Shown here in pieces: positions 1-8,919 of a stretch of 64,000 nt of DNA (positions within the stretch are counted from its first letter, which is position 1; every line of letters begins with the position of its first letter). The notes below the pieces were generated by a model, which made no database searches, was not told the DNA's origin, and saw only the letters and a program-made list of their open reading frames with translations. The translations under genes and the position numbers were made by a program. This stretch comes from Corallococcus praedator (GTDB taxonomy: Bacteria; Myxococcota; Myxococcia; Myxococcales; Myxococcaceae): the NCBI RefSeq assembly GCF_003612125.1, contig NZ_RAWI01000006.1:1-64000 (forward strand). The letters are read 5' to 3'.

Positions 1-552
1 CACCACGCCCACCCGCTTTCCAGGCCCCACCTGCTGGCGGCGCAGGGGGGAGTACGTGGTGATGCCCGCGCACAAGAGCGGCGCGACGGCCGCCGGATCC
101 AGGTTCGCGGGAATCCTCAGGGCGAAGTCCTCGTCCACCACGATGGCTTCCGAGTAGCCGCCCAGGGTGCGCGTCTTCCCGTCCTTCTCCAGCGCGTTGT
201 AGGTCTGGACGTTGCCCGTGGTGCAGTACTGCTCCAGCCCCTCCTGGCAGCTGTCGCAGGTGCGGCAGGAATCCACCAGGCAGCCGACTCCGGCCAGATC
301 CCCTGTCTTGAACTTCTTCACGTCGCGGCCCACGCGAACCACGCGGCCGACAATCTCGTGTCCCGGCACCAGCGGGAAGCGGGAGAAGCCGAGCTCGTCG
401 TGGGCCATGGTCAGGTCGCCATGGCAGACGCCGCAGTAGAGGATGTCGAGCTGCACGTCGCGCGGACCGGGCTCCCGACGCTCGAAGTGGAAGGGGGCCA
501 GGGGAGAGCGGGCGTCCTGCGCTGCGTAACCTCGAACGGGAATCATGGGCAT
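1..552 (-). CDS. zinc-dependent alcohol dehydrogenase, partial (C-terminus outside window)
   Basis: Medium-chain NAD(P)-dependent alcohol dehydrogenase, expected to interconvert primary alcohols and aldehydes in the cytoplasm. Only the N-terminal 184 residues lie in the window. Visible residues: catalytic-zinc Cys43 in GVCHGD, His65 in PGHE, and the structural-zinc cysteines 96, 99, 102 and 110 (SCRTCDSC...QYC). The Rossmann part begins to appear at KRVGVV on the edge. The start is one of two nearby ATGs, 552 or 546; I took the longer. It is divergent from the LysR gene at 650, which suggests that regulator controls it. The spacing of the motifs fits the YahK/cinnamyl-alcohol type. The substrate cannot be read from the sequence. 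Confidence 0.93.
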   Translation of the reverse strand, partial: MPMIPVRGYAAQDARSPLAPFHFERREPGPRDVQLDILYCGVCHGDLTMAHDELGFSRFPLVPGHEIVGRVVRVGRDVKKFKTGDLAGVGCLVDSCRTCDSCQEGLEQYCTTGNVQTYNALEKDGKTRTLGGYSEAIVVDEDFALRIPANLDPAAVAPLLCAGITTYSPLRRQQVGPGKRVGVV

Positions 553-556
553 GGGC

Positions 557-581
557 TCCTGGGGACTGCGTGACGCCAGGA
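557..581. promoter_or_regulatory. inverted repeat between ADH and LysR genes
   Basis: TCCTGG at 557-562 and CCAGGA at 576-581 form a 6-bp inverted repeat with a 13-bp centre. It lies directly upstream of the dehydrogenase start and about 70 bp upstream of the LysR gene. LysR proteins bind partly symmetric sites in such divergent spacers, so this is a candidate operator. Six-base arms in GC-rich DNA can occur by chance. Confidence 0.3.
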
Positions 582-649
582 ATGATGGAGAAGGCCCATG
601 CTTCGCGAAACGGATGGAATCGACACGCGGAATGTAGGAAAGCTTCCGA

Positions 650-1555
650 ATGGCCTTCACGCCCCTCAATGCCTTGAACGCCTTCCTGGTGGTGGGCCGC
701 CGTCGCAGCTTCGCCGCCGCCGCCAACGAGCTGGGCATCTCCCCATCCGCGCTCAGCCAGTCGGTGCGTCAGTTGGAGGCGCGGCTGGGCGTGCCGCTGC
801 TCACCCGGACGACGCGGAGCGTGTCGCTGACGGACGCGGGCCAGCGCCTGCTGGAGCGCGCGGGCCCTTCCGTGGAGCACGCCCTGGAGGCGCTGCGGAC
901 GGCCACGGCCAGCGCGGGCGAGGTGACAGGGCGCGTGCGCTTGTCCGTGCCCACCATCGCGCTGTCCACCGTCGTCACGCCCATCCTGCTGCGCTTCGCC
1001 GCGCGCTACCCGCGCGTGGAGGTGGAGCTGCGCGTGGAGGACCGCTTCGTGGACATCGTGGCGGAGGGGCTGGACGCCGGCATCCGCCCGGTCGAGGCCC
1101 TGGAGCGGGACATGGTGCAGGTGCGCCTGTCCAAGCGCTACCGCTTCATCGTGGTGGGCTCGCCCGCGTACCTCAAGCGCAAGGGCATCCCCCAGCGCCC
1201 GGAGGACCTGCTGGACCACGACTGCGTGAACATCCTCATGCCCTCCTCGGGCGTGAGGTACGCGTGGGAACTGGAGCGCGGCAAGAAGACCTGGCGCATC
1301 CCCGTCCGGGGGCCGCTGCTCTGCATCAACGAAGCGACGTTGATTGTCATGGCGGAGGCGGGGCTCGCCTTGATGTATGCCTTTGAACCCACGGTGATGC
1401 CGAGCCTGAAGCGCGGCACCCTGCGGTGTGTCCTGGAGCCCTACGCGGCGACGGTGGACGGACTCTTCCTCTACTTCCCCAGCCGCGCGCAGGTGTCCCC
1501 CGCGTTCCGCGCCTTCCTGGACGTGGCCCGCGAGGTGACAGCCGAACGGCCCTGA
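650..1555 (+). CDS. LysR-family transcriptional regulator
   Basis: 301 residues, the usual length for the family. The N-terminal winged helix-turn-helix spans roughly residues 5-62 (FAAAANELGISPSALSQSVR then LEARLGVPLLTRTTR). The remainder is the two-lobed periplasmic-binding-like effector domain (GRVRLSVPTIAL onward, ending in FRAFLDVAREV). An AGGAAAG ribosome site sits just before the ATG. It is divergently transcribed from the alcohol dehydrogenase across about 100 bp holding an inverted repeat, so it probably regulates that gene and itself. The effector is unknown; a small aldehyde, alcohol or aromatic would be a guess. Confidence 0.95.
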   Translation: MAFTPLNALNAFLVVGRRRSFAAAANELGISPSALSQSVRQLEARLGVPLLTRTTRSVSLTDAGQRLLERAGPSVEHALEALRTATASAGEVTGRVRLSVPTIALSTVVTPILLRFAARYPRVEVELRVEDRFVDIVAEGLDAGIRPVEALERDMVQVRLSKRYRFIVVGSPAYLKRKGIPQRPEDLLDHDCVNILMPSSGVRYAWELERGKKTWRIPVRGPLLCINEATLIVMAEAGLALMYAFEPTVMPSLKRGTLRCVLEPYAATVDGLFLYFPSRAQVSPAFRAFLDVAREVTAERP

Positions 1556-1557
1556 CG

Positions 1558-3030
1558 TCAGTCGCGCGGCGCCCTGCGGCGGCGGTCCACGACGCCCGTG
1601 CTGATGTCCTCCGTGCCCGACTCGCCCCTCAGGCCCAGCTGGGGAAGGGTGGCGGGGACGCCCGCCCACGCGCTCAGCCGCTCCAGGGCCACGGCCCGGT
1701 CCGCTGCGGGCAGGAACCGGATGCTGGAGCCGTGGTTGCCGCCCGGCACGTAGAACCGGTACGAGTCATTGCGCGAGCGCACGTCGAACGCGCCCGTCGA
1801 CCAGGGGTCGTTCTCCCCGTACACGAAGAGGATGCGCTGCCCGAACGCCTTCACCCAGCCTTCGATGAGCGGCATCGCGAAGGGGTTGAACTTGTAGGGC
1901 TTCATGTCGAAGGGCACGAGCGCCCTCGGTTCATACTGACCGGGGTAGCGCTGGACGCCGCGCAGGTGGCGCTCGTCGGACGCGTAGCTGCCCAACTGCG
2001 TGGCCGCCTGGAAGTCATAGGGCGCGTAGTAGTCCATGTCGGAGTCGCTCATGTACGAGAGCCCGACGACCTCATCCATCAGGTCCACCAGCCCCTGCGC
2101 GGGCCCACCTGCGGGAGGAAAGGCGTCGCACAGCGAGGCATTGCCGTACTGCCAGAAGGCGAAGGCGAACTCGAGGAGGGTGAACTCCACCGCCTTGTCC
2201 ACGCCGAGCAGGTTGTACGTCAGCCCCTGGGATTGGCCGGCCTCCACGAAGAGGGGCTCCACCTCCGCGCGCCGCTCCAGCACCTCGCGCTGGAAGCCGC
2301 GGATCCGCTCACGACACTCGGGCGTGCCCAGCTTGCTCAGGAACCGCACATAGCGCGGGTCCTGCGTGCCGTAGCTGTTCGGCGTGACGTAGGCCACCGT
2401 GGCGTCCACGTCGTTCGGGTAGAACGCCCGGTGGTAGATGGACGTCATGCCGCCCTTGCTGCCGCCGGTGCTGATCCACTTGCCGGCGAAGAGCGGCTTG
2501 AACGCCTGGATGATGCGGTGGTGGTCCGCCGCGGCCTGCTCGATGGTGAGCAGCTTCCAGTTCGCGGGGTTGGGCCGGGAGGGTTCGAAGAAGCGGTGCT
2601 CCACCAGCAGCTGGTTGGCCTGGAGCAGCGACGTGGGCTCCAGCCGGTAGGACTGCGTGCTGATGGCGTAGCCGGTGCTGCCCAGCACCATGGGCGCCTC
2701 CGCGCTGACGAAGCGCAGGGTCAGCCGCTGCTGGAACCGGGTGCCCTCCGGGTGCCAGTGGTCCGCGGGCTGGTCATAGGTCATCACGAAGTGCCGCACG
2801 CCCGGGGCCGGCGGCGGGGCTTCACGCACCACCGTGAGGCCTGGGATGGCCTGCAGGGCCGTGAGGATGTCGCCCGGCACCGCGTCCTGGAGGAGTTCCT
2901 GCGCGCGGGCCACGGTTTCGGACGGGACGGGAAGCACCTCGTCGGCGGCGACCTCAGTGCCGCCGCAGGCCTGGAGCCCCAGGGCGAGCGCGGCCGCGAG
3001 AATCGAGGGACGTCGGAAGAATCGAGTCAT
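1558..3030 (-). CDS. S37-family aminopeptidase-like lipoprotein
   Basis: 490 residues starting at the ATG at 3030, chosen because AGGAGG precedes it and a lipoprotein signal follows at once (LALGLQAC, lipidated Cys22). The body matches the serine peptidase S37 (tripeptidyl aminopeptidase) family: FVMTYDQPADH near the N-terminus, the nucleophile elbow GGSKGGMT, and a late catalytic region around FVYGENDPWS and PGGNHGS. It probably trims peptides at the cell surface, in keeping with an extracellular digestion lifestyle. A frame upstream of 3030 stays open but lacks a ribosome site and would bury the signal. It ends 3 bases from the convergent LysR gene. Confidence 0.88.
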   Translation of the reverse strand: MTRFFRRPSILAAALALGLQACGGTEVAADEVLPVPSETVARAQELLQDAVPGDILTALQAIPGLTVVREAPPPAPGVRHFVMTYDQPADHWHPEGTRFQQRLTLRFVSAEAPMVLGSTGYAISTQSYRLEPTSLLQANQLLVEHRFFEPSRPNPANWKLLTIEQAAADHHRIIQAFKPLFAGKWISTGGSKGGMTSIYHRAFYPNDVDATVAYVTPNSYGTQDPRYVRFLSKLGTPECRERIRGFQREVLERRAEVEPLFVEAGQSQGLTYNLLGVDKAVEFTLLEFAFAFWQYGNASLCDAFPPAGGPAQGLVDLMDEVVGLSYMSDSDMDYYAPYDFQAATQLGSYASDERHLRGVQRYPGQYEPRALVPFDMKPYKFNPFAMPLIEGWVKAFGQRILFVYGENDPWSTGAFDVRSRNDSYRFYVPGGNHGSSIRFLPAADRAVALERLSAWAGVPATLPQLGLRGESGTEDISTGVVDRRRRAPRD

Positions 3031-3137
3031 GTGTGAAAGCCCTCCTGGGTGGAATACCCGGCGGAAGATGCCGGGTTCGCATTCCAGGCAGAAGGACCTT
3101 CCAGGTGCGGACGGCCAATGCTTGCTCACGGAAAGCG

Positions 3138-3761
3138 TCAACCTTCGCGCAACAGTTCCTTGCCTTGACACAGGCGCTTCGCGAGGTCTGGGTAGGAACA
3201 GGCTCCGCCCTGCTCCGCGTCCCAGGCCTGCGCGTGCAGCACCTTGCCCAGCGCCTCGGAGATTTGACGGGAGTGCCCGACGAGGTGCGTGTCCGCGCGA
3301 ACCACGTCCACGGCCTCCGCCCGGTCATCGGCCACCACCACCCGGGCCGTCAGGAGGTCCGCATGGGTGGAGTAGTCGTTGTAGTAGGTCCACGCCACGC
3401 CCTTCACAGCGATGCGCTCCAATGACACCAGTTCGCCGTGGAAGAGCAGGTTGTTCGCCGTGAGCGCGCCGCCGACGAAGAGCAGGGCGTAGTCGAAGCC
3501 TTCGTTGACGATGTTGCCCTCCACCACCAGGTCGCCCGCGACGAGCAGGCGGGACTGCTCATCGAGGATGAGGTGGCCCTTCACGTGGACGCGGCCCTCT
3601 TCGAAAAGCAGGTCCTGGGCCTCGGAGAGCTTCAGGTCTCCGTCCACCTGCCGGGTGGTGGGGGTGGGCGTCAGCGTGGCCTTGAGTCGCGCCCGCTTCA
3701 CGGCCGTCCCACACACGTCGTGGAGCGAGGCCTGTGCGAGCAGTTCCTGGAGGGGTGACAT
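3138..3761 (-). CDS. conserved hypothetical protein with bactofilin-like beta repeats
   Basis: 207 residues with no signal peptide or membrane segment. The centre (about residues 40-130) carries short repeated hydrophobic strands with glycine turns (VHVKGHLILDEQSRLLVAGD, LVVEGNIVNEG, LLFVGGALTANNLLFHGE). This is the pattern of a right-handed beta-helix, as in polymer-forming bactofilins. The C-terminus (VLHAQAWDAEQGGACSYPDL) is less regular and contains cysteines. No catalytic motif is visible and I do not recognise a named family, so the bactofilin comparison is structural only. It is divergent from the oxidoreductase at 3852 across 90 bp. Confidence 0.7.
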   Translation of the reverse strand: MSPLQELLAQASLHDVCGTAVKRARLKATLTPTPTTRQVDGDLKLSEAQDLLFEEGRVHVKGHLILDEQSRLLVAGDLVVEGNIVNEGFDYALLFVGGALTANNLLFHGELVSLERIAVKGVAWTYYNDYSTHADLLTARVVVADDRAEAVDVVRADTHLVGHSRQISEALGKVLHAQAWDAEQGGACSYPDLAKRLCQGKELLREG

Positions 3762-3851
3762 GGCGGATAGCTAGCATTTTCAACGCCCGTCCCGAAGGGA
3801 GTCGAACCGCCGCGAGCGCGGCCCCCGGGGCTGGATTAGAAATCCCCCACC

Positions 3852-4865
3852 ATGAACGTCTATGAGATTCGCGGTGCCTTCGGACTGGACCATCTGGTGC
3901 GCGCGGAGCGGCCGGACCCCACGCCCGGCCCCTTCCAGGTGCGCGTGCGGGTGAAGGCCACGAGCCTCAACTCGCGCGACCTGATGATGGTGGAGGGACG
4001 CTACAACCCGCGCCAGAAGCTGCCGCTGGTGCCCAACTCCGACGGCGCGGGCGTGGTGGACGCGGTGGGCCCGGGCGTCACGCGCGTGAAGCCCGGTGAC
4101 CGGGTGATGACGCTGTTCGCGCAGGCGTGGCAGTCCGGCGGGCCCACGAAGGCCATCACGGCCACGACGCTGGGCGGGCCGCTGGACGGCGCGCTTTCGG
4201 ACACGATGCTCCTGCACGAGGACGGCGTGGTGCTCACGCCCGCGTACCTGTCGGACGTGGAGGCCGCCACGCTGCCGTGCGCGGCGGTGACGGCGTGGAG
4301 CGCGCTCGTCACGCAGGGCAACCTCCAGGCCGGTGACACCGTGCTGCTCCAGGGCACCGGGGGCGTGTCCATCTTCGCGCTTCAAATCGCCCTGATGCAT
4401 GGCGCGCACGTCATCCTCACCTCCAGCCGCGACGACAAGCTGGAGCGGGCGCTGAAGATGGGCGCGCACGAAGGCATCAACTACACGACCACGCCGGACT
4501 GGGAGAAGGCGGCGCGCACGCTCACTGGCGGCGTGGGTGTGGACCACGTGGTGGAGGTGGGCGGCGCGGGCACCTTCGAGCGTTCCCTCAAGGCGGTGCG
4601 CGTGGGCGGCACCGTGTCCCTCATCGGCGTGCTGGCCGGGGGCGCGGGCTCGGTGTCGCTCATCCCCATCCTGATGCAGAACCTGCGCGTGCAGGGTGTG
4701 CTCGTGGGCCACCGTCAGTCCTTCGAGGCCCTCACGCGCGCGTTCGCGCTGCACGACGTCCACCCGGTGGTGGATCGCGTGTTCCCCTTCGCGGAAGCCC
4801 GCGCCGCCTTCGAACACCTCAAGAGCGGCGCGCACTTCGGCAAGGTCGTCATCCAGGTAGGCTGA
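3852..4865 (+). CDS. zinc-free medium-chain NAD(P)-dependent oxidoreductase (quinone oxidoreductase-like)
   Basis: 337 residues, typical for the family. The N-terminal GroES-like domain (VKATSLNSRDLMMVEGRY, NSDGAGVVDAVGPGV) is followed by a Rossmann domain with the dinucleotide motif GTGGVSIFALQIA and the later DHVVEVGGAGT. The zinc-binding Cys/His set of true alcohol dehydrogenases is missing, as expected for the quinone-reductase branch. It probably reduces enones or quinones with NADPH in the cytoplasm. Its last 17 bases overlap the 3' end of the convergent TonB-like gene. Confidence 0.93.
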   Translation: MNVYEIRGAFGLDHLVRAERPDPTPGPFQVRVRVKATSLNSRDLMMVEGRYNPRQKLPLVPNSDGAGVVDAVGPGVTRVKPGDRVMTLFAQAWQSGGPTKAITATTLGGPLDGALSDTMLLHEDGVVLTPAYLSDVEAATLPCAAVTAWSALVTQGNLQAGDTVLLQGTGGVSIFALQIALMHGAHVILTSSRDDKLERALKMGAHEGINYTTTPDWEKAARTLTGGVGVDHVVEVGGAGTFERSLKAVRVGGTVSLIGVLAGGAGSVSLIPILMQNLRVQGVLVGHRQSFEALTRAFALHDVHPVVDRVFPFAEARAAFEHLKSGAHFGKVVIQVG

Positions 4866-5253
4866 CCCACGCGAAGTGGAAATGCGCCTCCAGCGTGGCG
4901 GACGCGGTCGTCTTCGGCAGCGGAGGGAAGGGCGCTGCCTTCTTCACCGCGGCGAGCGCGGCGGCGTCCCACGCCTTGGAGCCGGACTCCGTGAGGACGG
5001 CGGTGGAGAGCAGCTTGCCGTCCTTGTCGAGGATGGCCTGGACGATGGTCTTCTTCCCCAGCGCCGGCGTCCCCTTGGGGCCCGGCTGCTTCCAGTGCTT
5101 CGCGACGCGCTGGAAGGTCTGCTGTTGGTAGGTGGGGCTGTCCACCGTGCCCTGGAAGTAGGTCTGCAACTGGGGGCTGCCGCTCGCGGCCAGCGCCCCG
5201 GACGCCAGGGCCAGCGCGAGCACCGCCACGGCGGGTGTCGGGATGCGGAGCAT
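4849..5253 (-). CDS. small exported protein with TonB C-terminal-like domain
   Basis: 134 residues. A Sec signal peptide occupies about the first 23 residues (VAVLALALASGALAASG), and the rest matches the TonB C-terminal fold (VQAILDKDGKLLSTAVLTES, AWDAAALAAVKKAAPFPPLP, HFHFAW). It lacks the proline-rich spacer and the retained N-terminal anchor of a working TonB, so it is a periplasmic stand-alone TonB-C domain rather than an energy transducer. Such orphan domains are common in myxobacteria and are of unknown role. The 3' end overlaps the convergent oxidoreductase gene. Confidence 0.82.
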   Translation of the reverse strand: MLRIPTPAVAVLALALASGALAASGSPQLQTYFQGTVDSPTYQQQTFQRVAKHWKQPGPKGTPALGKKTIVQAILDKDGKLLSTAVLTESGSKAWDAAALAAVKKAAPFPPLPKTTASATLEAHFHFAWVSLPG

Positions 5254-5273
5254 GGGGCGAATATAGGCCCCGC

Positions 5274-5855
5274 TCAGCTCCGGGGCTCGGGGCGCTTGTC
5301 GGCGGTCTTGTCGCCCTGCCAGGTCAGGTCGTACACGGCCGCGTCGCCCGCGCTGCGCATCAGCACGACGGACGGGCTCTTCGCGCCGCTCATCTCCAGG
5401 CCCGCCGCGAACAGGCCCCGGTAGAAGCCCGCCACCACCACCGGCCGGCAGGTGAGCACGTAGCGCGTGGGGCCCGTCTGCTCCAGCCGCGCCTCCAGGT
5501 AGTTGGTGCCCGTGCGCAGGTTGCGCGTCATCCGCTCCAGCATCCGGTGCGGGCCCAGAAGGCGCACGCCCGCGAGCAGCGCGCTGCCGATGAGCGTGGC
5601 CCCGTAACCCTCCAGGAAGCGCCGGCCCACCACCTCCGCGCCGTCATCCAGCGGGGCCGCCGGCGCCAGCACCGACGCGGCCAGCTTCAGTGACTCCACC
5701 CACACCTCCAGTGGGTAGGCCACCGACAGCTTCCCGCGAGGGTCGATGCCCGCCTCGCGCAGCTGCTGGGCGCACGGCTCGTCCAACTGGTCACCCAGGG
5801 CGCGAATCAGCCCTTCGAAGCTCTGCTGGAAGACAAGGCGTTCGGTCCCTGGCAT
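5274..5855 (-). CDS. TIGR02265 (DUF2378) family protein
   Basis: 193 residues, the normal size of this myxobacterial paralogous family. Recognisable parts are the N-terminal LVFQQSFEGLIRAL, the central YPLEVWVESLKLAAS and GRRFLEGYGATLIGSALL, and the late NLRTGTNYLEARLEQTGP. It is soluble and without a signal peptide. The biochemical function of the family is unknown. Myxobacterial genomes hold many copies scattered among regulators. It lies directly upstream of, and divergent from, the sigma-54 activator at 6008. The family restriction is strong evidence for the taxonomic assignment. Confidence 0.88.
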   Translation of the reverse strand: MPGTERLVFQQSFEGLIRALGDQLDEPCAQQLREAGIDPRGKLSVAYPLEVWVESLKLAASVLAPAAPLDDGAEVVGRRFLEGYGATLIGSALLAGVRLLGPHRMLERMTRNLRTGTNYLEARLEQTGPTRYVLTCRPVVVAGFYRGLFAAGLEMSGAKSPSVVLMRSAGDAAVYDLTWQGDKTADKRPEPRS

Positions 5856-6007
5856 GTCTTGCCACGCTACCCGTGAGCCCGGGGCTGTCTCAACCCGTGA
5901 GGTTCCCTGGATTCAAGAACTTTCCGGGGATTGTTCGAAAACGCGGTGCGGCAGTCGGGTCGACGGGTCGCAGGGGCCCGTGGGCGGGTGCGCTAGGCTG
6001 CGGGGTC

Positions 6008-7615
6008 ATGCCGCACGCCCCCCTCGCTGATGTCTCCACGGCCGCGATGCAGGAGCGCGGCGGCGCGGGGCGCGCGCCCCGTGTCATCCCCGCGCTGACG
6101 GTGGTGTCCCATCCGATGCCCCGGCGGGTGGGCGCCCGGTTGCTGCTGGACGCGGTGGCGGCGGGGCGCACGGTGGCGCTGTCGCGCAACGCGCCGGACT
6201 TCGTGGCGCCTGGGGACTCGCTGGGGTTGCCGCTGTCGGATCCATTCATCAGCCGCAAGCCCCTGGAGTGGAAGCCCGCACCGGACGGAGGCGTGCGGCT
6301 GCTGGTGCCGGAGGACGGCACGCACGTGGCGCTGGCGGGTGTGCCACTCCAGGGGGAGCACGACTTCGGGGCTCGGGCACTGGCGGACGGCGTGGCGCTG
6401 GAGCTGGCGGGCCGCGTGGTGGTGCTGCTGCACACGGTGGAGCTGGACGGGGAGGGCGCGGCGGACACGCTGGGCATGGTGGGGGAGAGCACGGGCCTGC
6501 GGAAGCTGCGCCGGCACATCGAGCGCGTGGCGGACCTGGACGTGTCGGTGCTCATCCGGGGCGAGACGGGCACGGGCAAGGAACTGGTGGCGCAGGCCAT
6601 CCACCAGCGCGGGCCGCGCCGGGCCGGGCGCTTTCTCAGCGTCAACCTGGGGGCGATTCCCAAGGAGCTGGCGGCGGCGGAGCTGTTCGGTTCGCACAAG
6701 GGGGCGTACTCGGGGGCGACGCGCGACCGCGAAGGCTTCTTCCGCGCCGCGCACGGCGGCACCCTGTTCCTGGACGAGGTGGGCGAGGCCCCGCCCGAGG
6801 TGCAGGTGATGCTCCTGCGCGTGCTGGAGACGGGGGAGCTGTACCCGGTGGGCGCGAGCAGCCCGGTGACGGTGGACGTGCGCCTCATCGCCGCGACGGA
6901 CGCGCACCTGGAGGAACAGATTCGCGACGGGCGCTTCAAGGCGCCGCTGCTGCACCGGCTGGCGGGCTACGACCTGCGCGTGCCGCCCCTGCGCGAGCGG
7001 CGGGAGGACATTGGACGGCTGTTCTTCCACTTCGCGCGCGAGGAGCTGGCGGCCCTGGGGGACGCGGGCAGGCTGGACACGGAGGACCCGCACGCGGAGC
7101 CGTGGTTGCCCGCGTCGCTGGCGTCGCGGCTGGTGCGGGCGGCGTGGCCAGGGAACATCCGGCAGCTTCGCAACCTGACGCGGCAGTTGGTCATCGGCAG
7201 CCGGGGACAGGCGCGGCTGCAAGCGGACTCACAACTTGATGAGGCATTGGGGGTGCCGGATGCGGTGGCCCCCGTCGTCGCGGCGGTGAAGGCACCGGAA
7301 GCCCGCGAGCCGGCCGTGCCCCGGCGCAAGCCCTCGCAGGTGACGGAAGCGGAGCTGCTGGCCGCGCTGCGGGAGCGCGCCTGGGACCTGAAGGCGGCGG
7401 CGGATGCGCTCGGGATTCCCCGGCCGTCCGTCTATGACCTCATCGACAAGAGCCCGAACCTGCGCACCGCGGGCGACCTGGGCGCGGACGAAATCACCCG
7501 CTGCTTCGAGGCGTGCGGCGGCGACCTGGACGCGATGGTGCGCACGCTGGAGGTGTCGAAGCGCGCGCTGGGGCGGCGTCTGAAGGAGCTGGGCCTGGCG
7601 GCGAAGGGGACATGA
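6008..7615 (+). CDS. sigma-54-dependent activator with FHA-like N-terminal domain
   Basis: 535 residues from the ATG at 6008. The frame is open further upstream but shows no ribosome site or conserved sequence there. An FHA-like domain at about residues 40-135 (GRTVALSRNAPDF, PFISRKPLEW) would bind phosphothreonine, linking it to Ser/Thr kinases. The central AAA+ domain has Walker A GETGTGKE, Walker B GGTLFLDEVGE and the arginine region RAAWPGNIRQLRN. The sigma-54 contact loop reads GAYSGA rather than GAFTGA. Two helix-turn-helix segments follow: LKAAADALGIPRPSVYDLI and LDAMVRTLEVSKRALGRRLK. It should open sigma-54 promoters in response to phosphorylation. Target genes are not evident nearby. 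Confidence 0.92.
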   Translation: MPHAPLADVSTAAMQERGGAGRAPRVIPALTVVSHPMPRRVGARLLLDAVAAGRTVALSRNAPDFVAPGDSLGLPLSDPFISRKPLEWKPAPDGGVRLLVPEDGTHVALAGVPLQGEHDFGARALADGVALELAGRVVVLLHTVELDGEGAADTLGMVGESTGLRKLRRHIERVADLDVSVLIRGETGTGKELVAQAIHQRGPRRAGRFLSVNLGAIPKELAAAELFGSHKGAYSGATRDREGFFRAAHGGTLFLDEVGEAPPEVQVMLLRVLETGELYPVGASSPVTVDVRLIAATDAHLEEQIRDGRFKAPLLHRLAGYDLRVPPLRERREDIGRLFFHFAREELAALGDAGRLDTEDPHAEPWLPASLASRLVRAAWPGNIRQLRNLTRQLVIGSRGQARLQADSQLDEALGVPDAVAPVVAAVKAPEAREPAVPRRKPSQVTEAELLAALRERAWDLKAAADALGIPRPSVYDLIDKSPNLRTAGDLGADEITRCFEACGGDLDAMVRTLEVSKRALGRRLKELGLAAKGT

Positions 7616-7783
7616 GCGGCGCGCGCCGCCTGACGTGGTGAGCGTCTGCCCATGGAGGGTGCGCCGGGCCCTCATCGCGTGTCCCATGCGCGCCATTCAT
7701 CCTCTGGGGTATGCTGGGTGGATTGATGACAATGTGGGTTCGCGGTGCTCAGGACCCACGCGTCTTTTGATGGAGGCAGGCCC

Positions 7784-8881
7784 TTGATCAGCTCGCTCAT
7801 CCGGCAGGTCGTCACCGCGGTCCAGACGGCGGTCACGAAGACCCCGGCGGCTCCGCCTCCAACGCCAACGCCGCCCCCCGCGCCCTACTTCCAGGATGCC
7901 CTGGAGAAGACGCGGCAGAGCCCCGTGAACCTCAGCGGTTACGGGAACGCGCCCTCGCCCACGGCGGCTTCGCGCGTCACCTCCGAGCCGACCCAGGCGG
8001 CCCGCGGTGAGACCGACGGCCCGCCGATGCTGCATCTGGATGCAGGGTGGACGCCGCAGGGGCAGGGCTACGACGCCACGCGTGGCGAAGTGCTCACGAC
8101 CTATTACAACGACGACCACGACGTGCTGCTCTCCGTGCAGGACAAGGACTCGGGCGGCGAGACGCTCCAGGTCCAGCTCGGAGGGGCCAGCGGCACGGGC
8201 CCCGCGCCCACGCACGGTGGCGGGGTCTCGACTGACGGCGAGTTCGTCTACGTCTCCGACACGGACCACATCTTCGTCTATACGCGCGAGGAGCTGGAGC
8301 GGGCAGCGAAGAGCGGAACCGAGGCCAGCGCCTGCCAGGTGATGGATGTCCCGGAGCGCGACGGGGTGAAGGATCCGGCCACCGGCCTCGACCTCGTGTC
8401 CGCTGGCAGCTACATGACCGTGAAGGACGGCTACGCGTACATCGGCGGCTACAGCGCGGACGGCGATGGCAAGGCGGGCGCCGTCTGGCGGTACAAGCTC
8501 GACGAGAAGACCGGTGCCCTCATCGAGGACTCGCGCGAGGGGCCCATCCGCGCGCCGGACCGCGCCCAGGGCATGACGGTGGTGGACGGCGGCATCCTGT
8601 TCACCACCGGCGACCACAAGCTCGTCTACCAGCCGTTCGAATCCACAGAGGACTCCTTCAAGGCGGACATCGATGACCGGGTGGACATCAGCAACGGGCT
8701 CATCGACCCCTACGCCCAGGGCGTGAACGTCATCGATGGCGAACTCTGGGTGACGTACGAGAGCGGCTCGCACAAGTACCGCGACAAGGTCGATGAGCCC
8801 CGGGAGCACATCCAGCGCATCCCGCTGGAGGACCTGGACCTCGCGGCGGCATGCCTCACGCCGGAACAACTCGAGGACTGA
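7784..8881 (+). CDS. hypothetical protein with Pro-rich leader and propeller-like body
   Basis: 365 residues from a TTG at 7784, chosen because GGAGG sits 7 bases upstream; an in-frame GTG at 7745 has no such site. Residues 1-80 are low-complexity and proline-rich (TPAAPPPTPTPPPAP), with no hydrophobic signal. The rest has repeated strand motifs of a seven-bladed propeller kind (STDGEFVYVSDTDHIFVYTR, YMTVKDGYAYIGGYSADGDG, VNVIDGELWVTYES). I recognise no family and no catalytic site. The leader resembles in composition those of the proteins at 18466 and 26633. It may be exported by a non-Sec route or remain in the cytoplasm. Confidence 0.75.
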   Translation: MISSLIRQVVTAVQTAVTKTPAAPPPTPTPPPAPYFQDALEKTRQSPVNLSGYGNAPSPTAASRVTSEPTQAARGETDGPPMLHLDAGWTPQGQGYDATRGEVLTTYYNDDHDVLLSVQDKDSGGETLQVQLGGASGTGPAPTHGGGVSTDGEFVYVSDTDHIFVYTREELERAAKSGTEASACQVMDVPERDGVKDPATGLDLVSAGSYMTVKDGYAYIGGYSADGDGKAGAVWRYKLDEKTGALIEDSREGPIRAPDRAQGMTVVDGGILFTTGDHKLVYQPFESTEDSFKADIDDRVDISNGLIDPYAQGVNVIDGELWVTYESGSHKYRDKVDEPREHIQRIPLEDLDLAAACLTPEQLED

Positions 8882-8919
8882 GCACCGACCGGGGCCCCTG
8901 AGCCGTCCAGCCGGGGGCG

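Noticed and set aside
3785-3812. Segment that on the minus strand reads GGTTCGACTCC, like a tRNA T-arm
   Set aside because: The bases on either side do not pair as a T-stem and no acceptor, anticodon or D-arm can be drawn upstream, so it is not a tRNA or an obvious attachment site.
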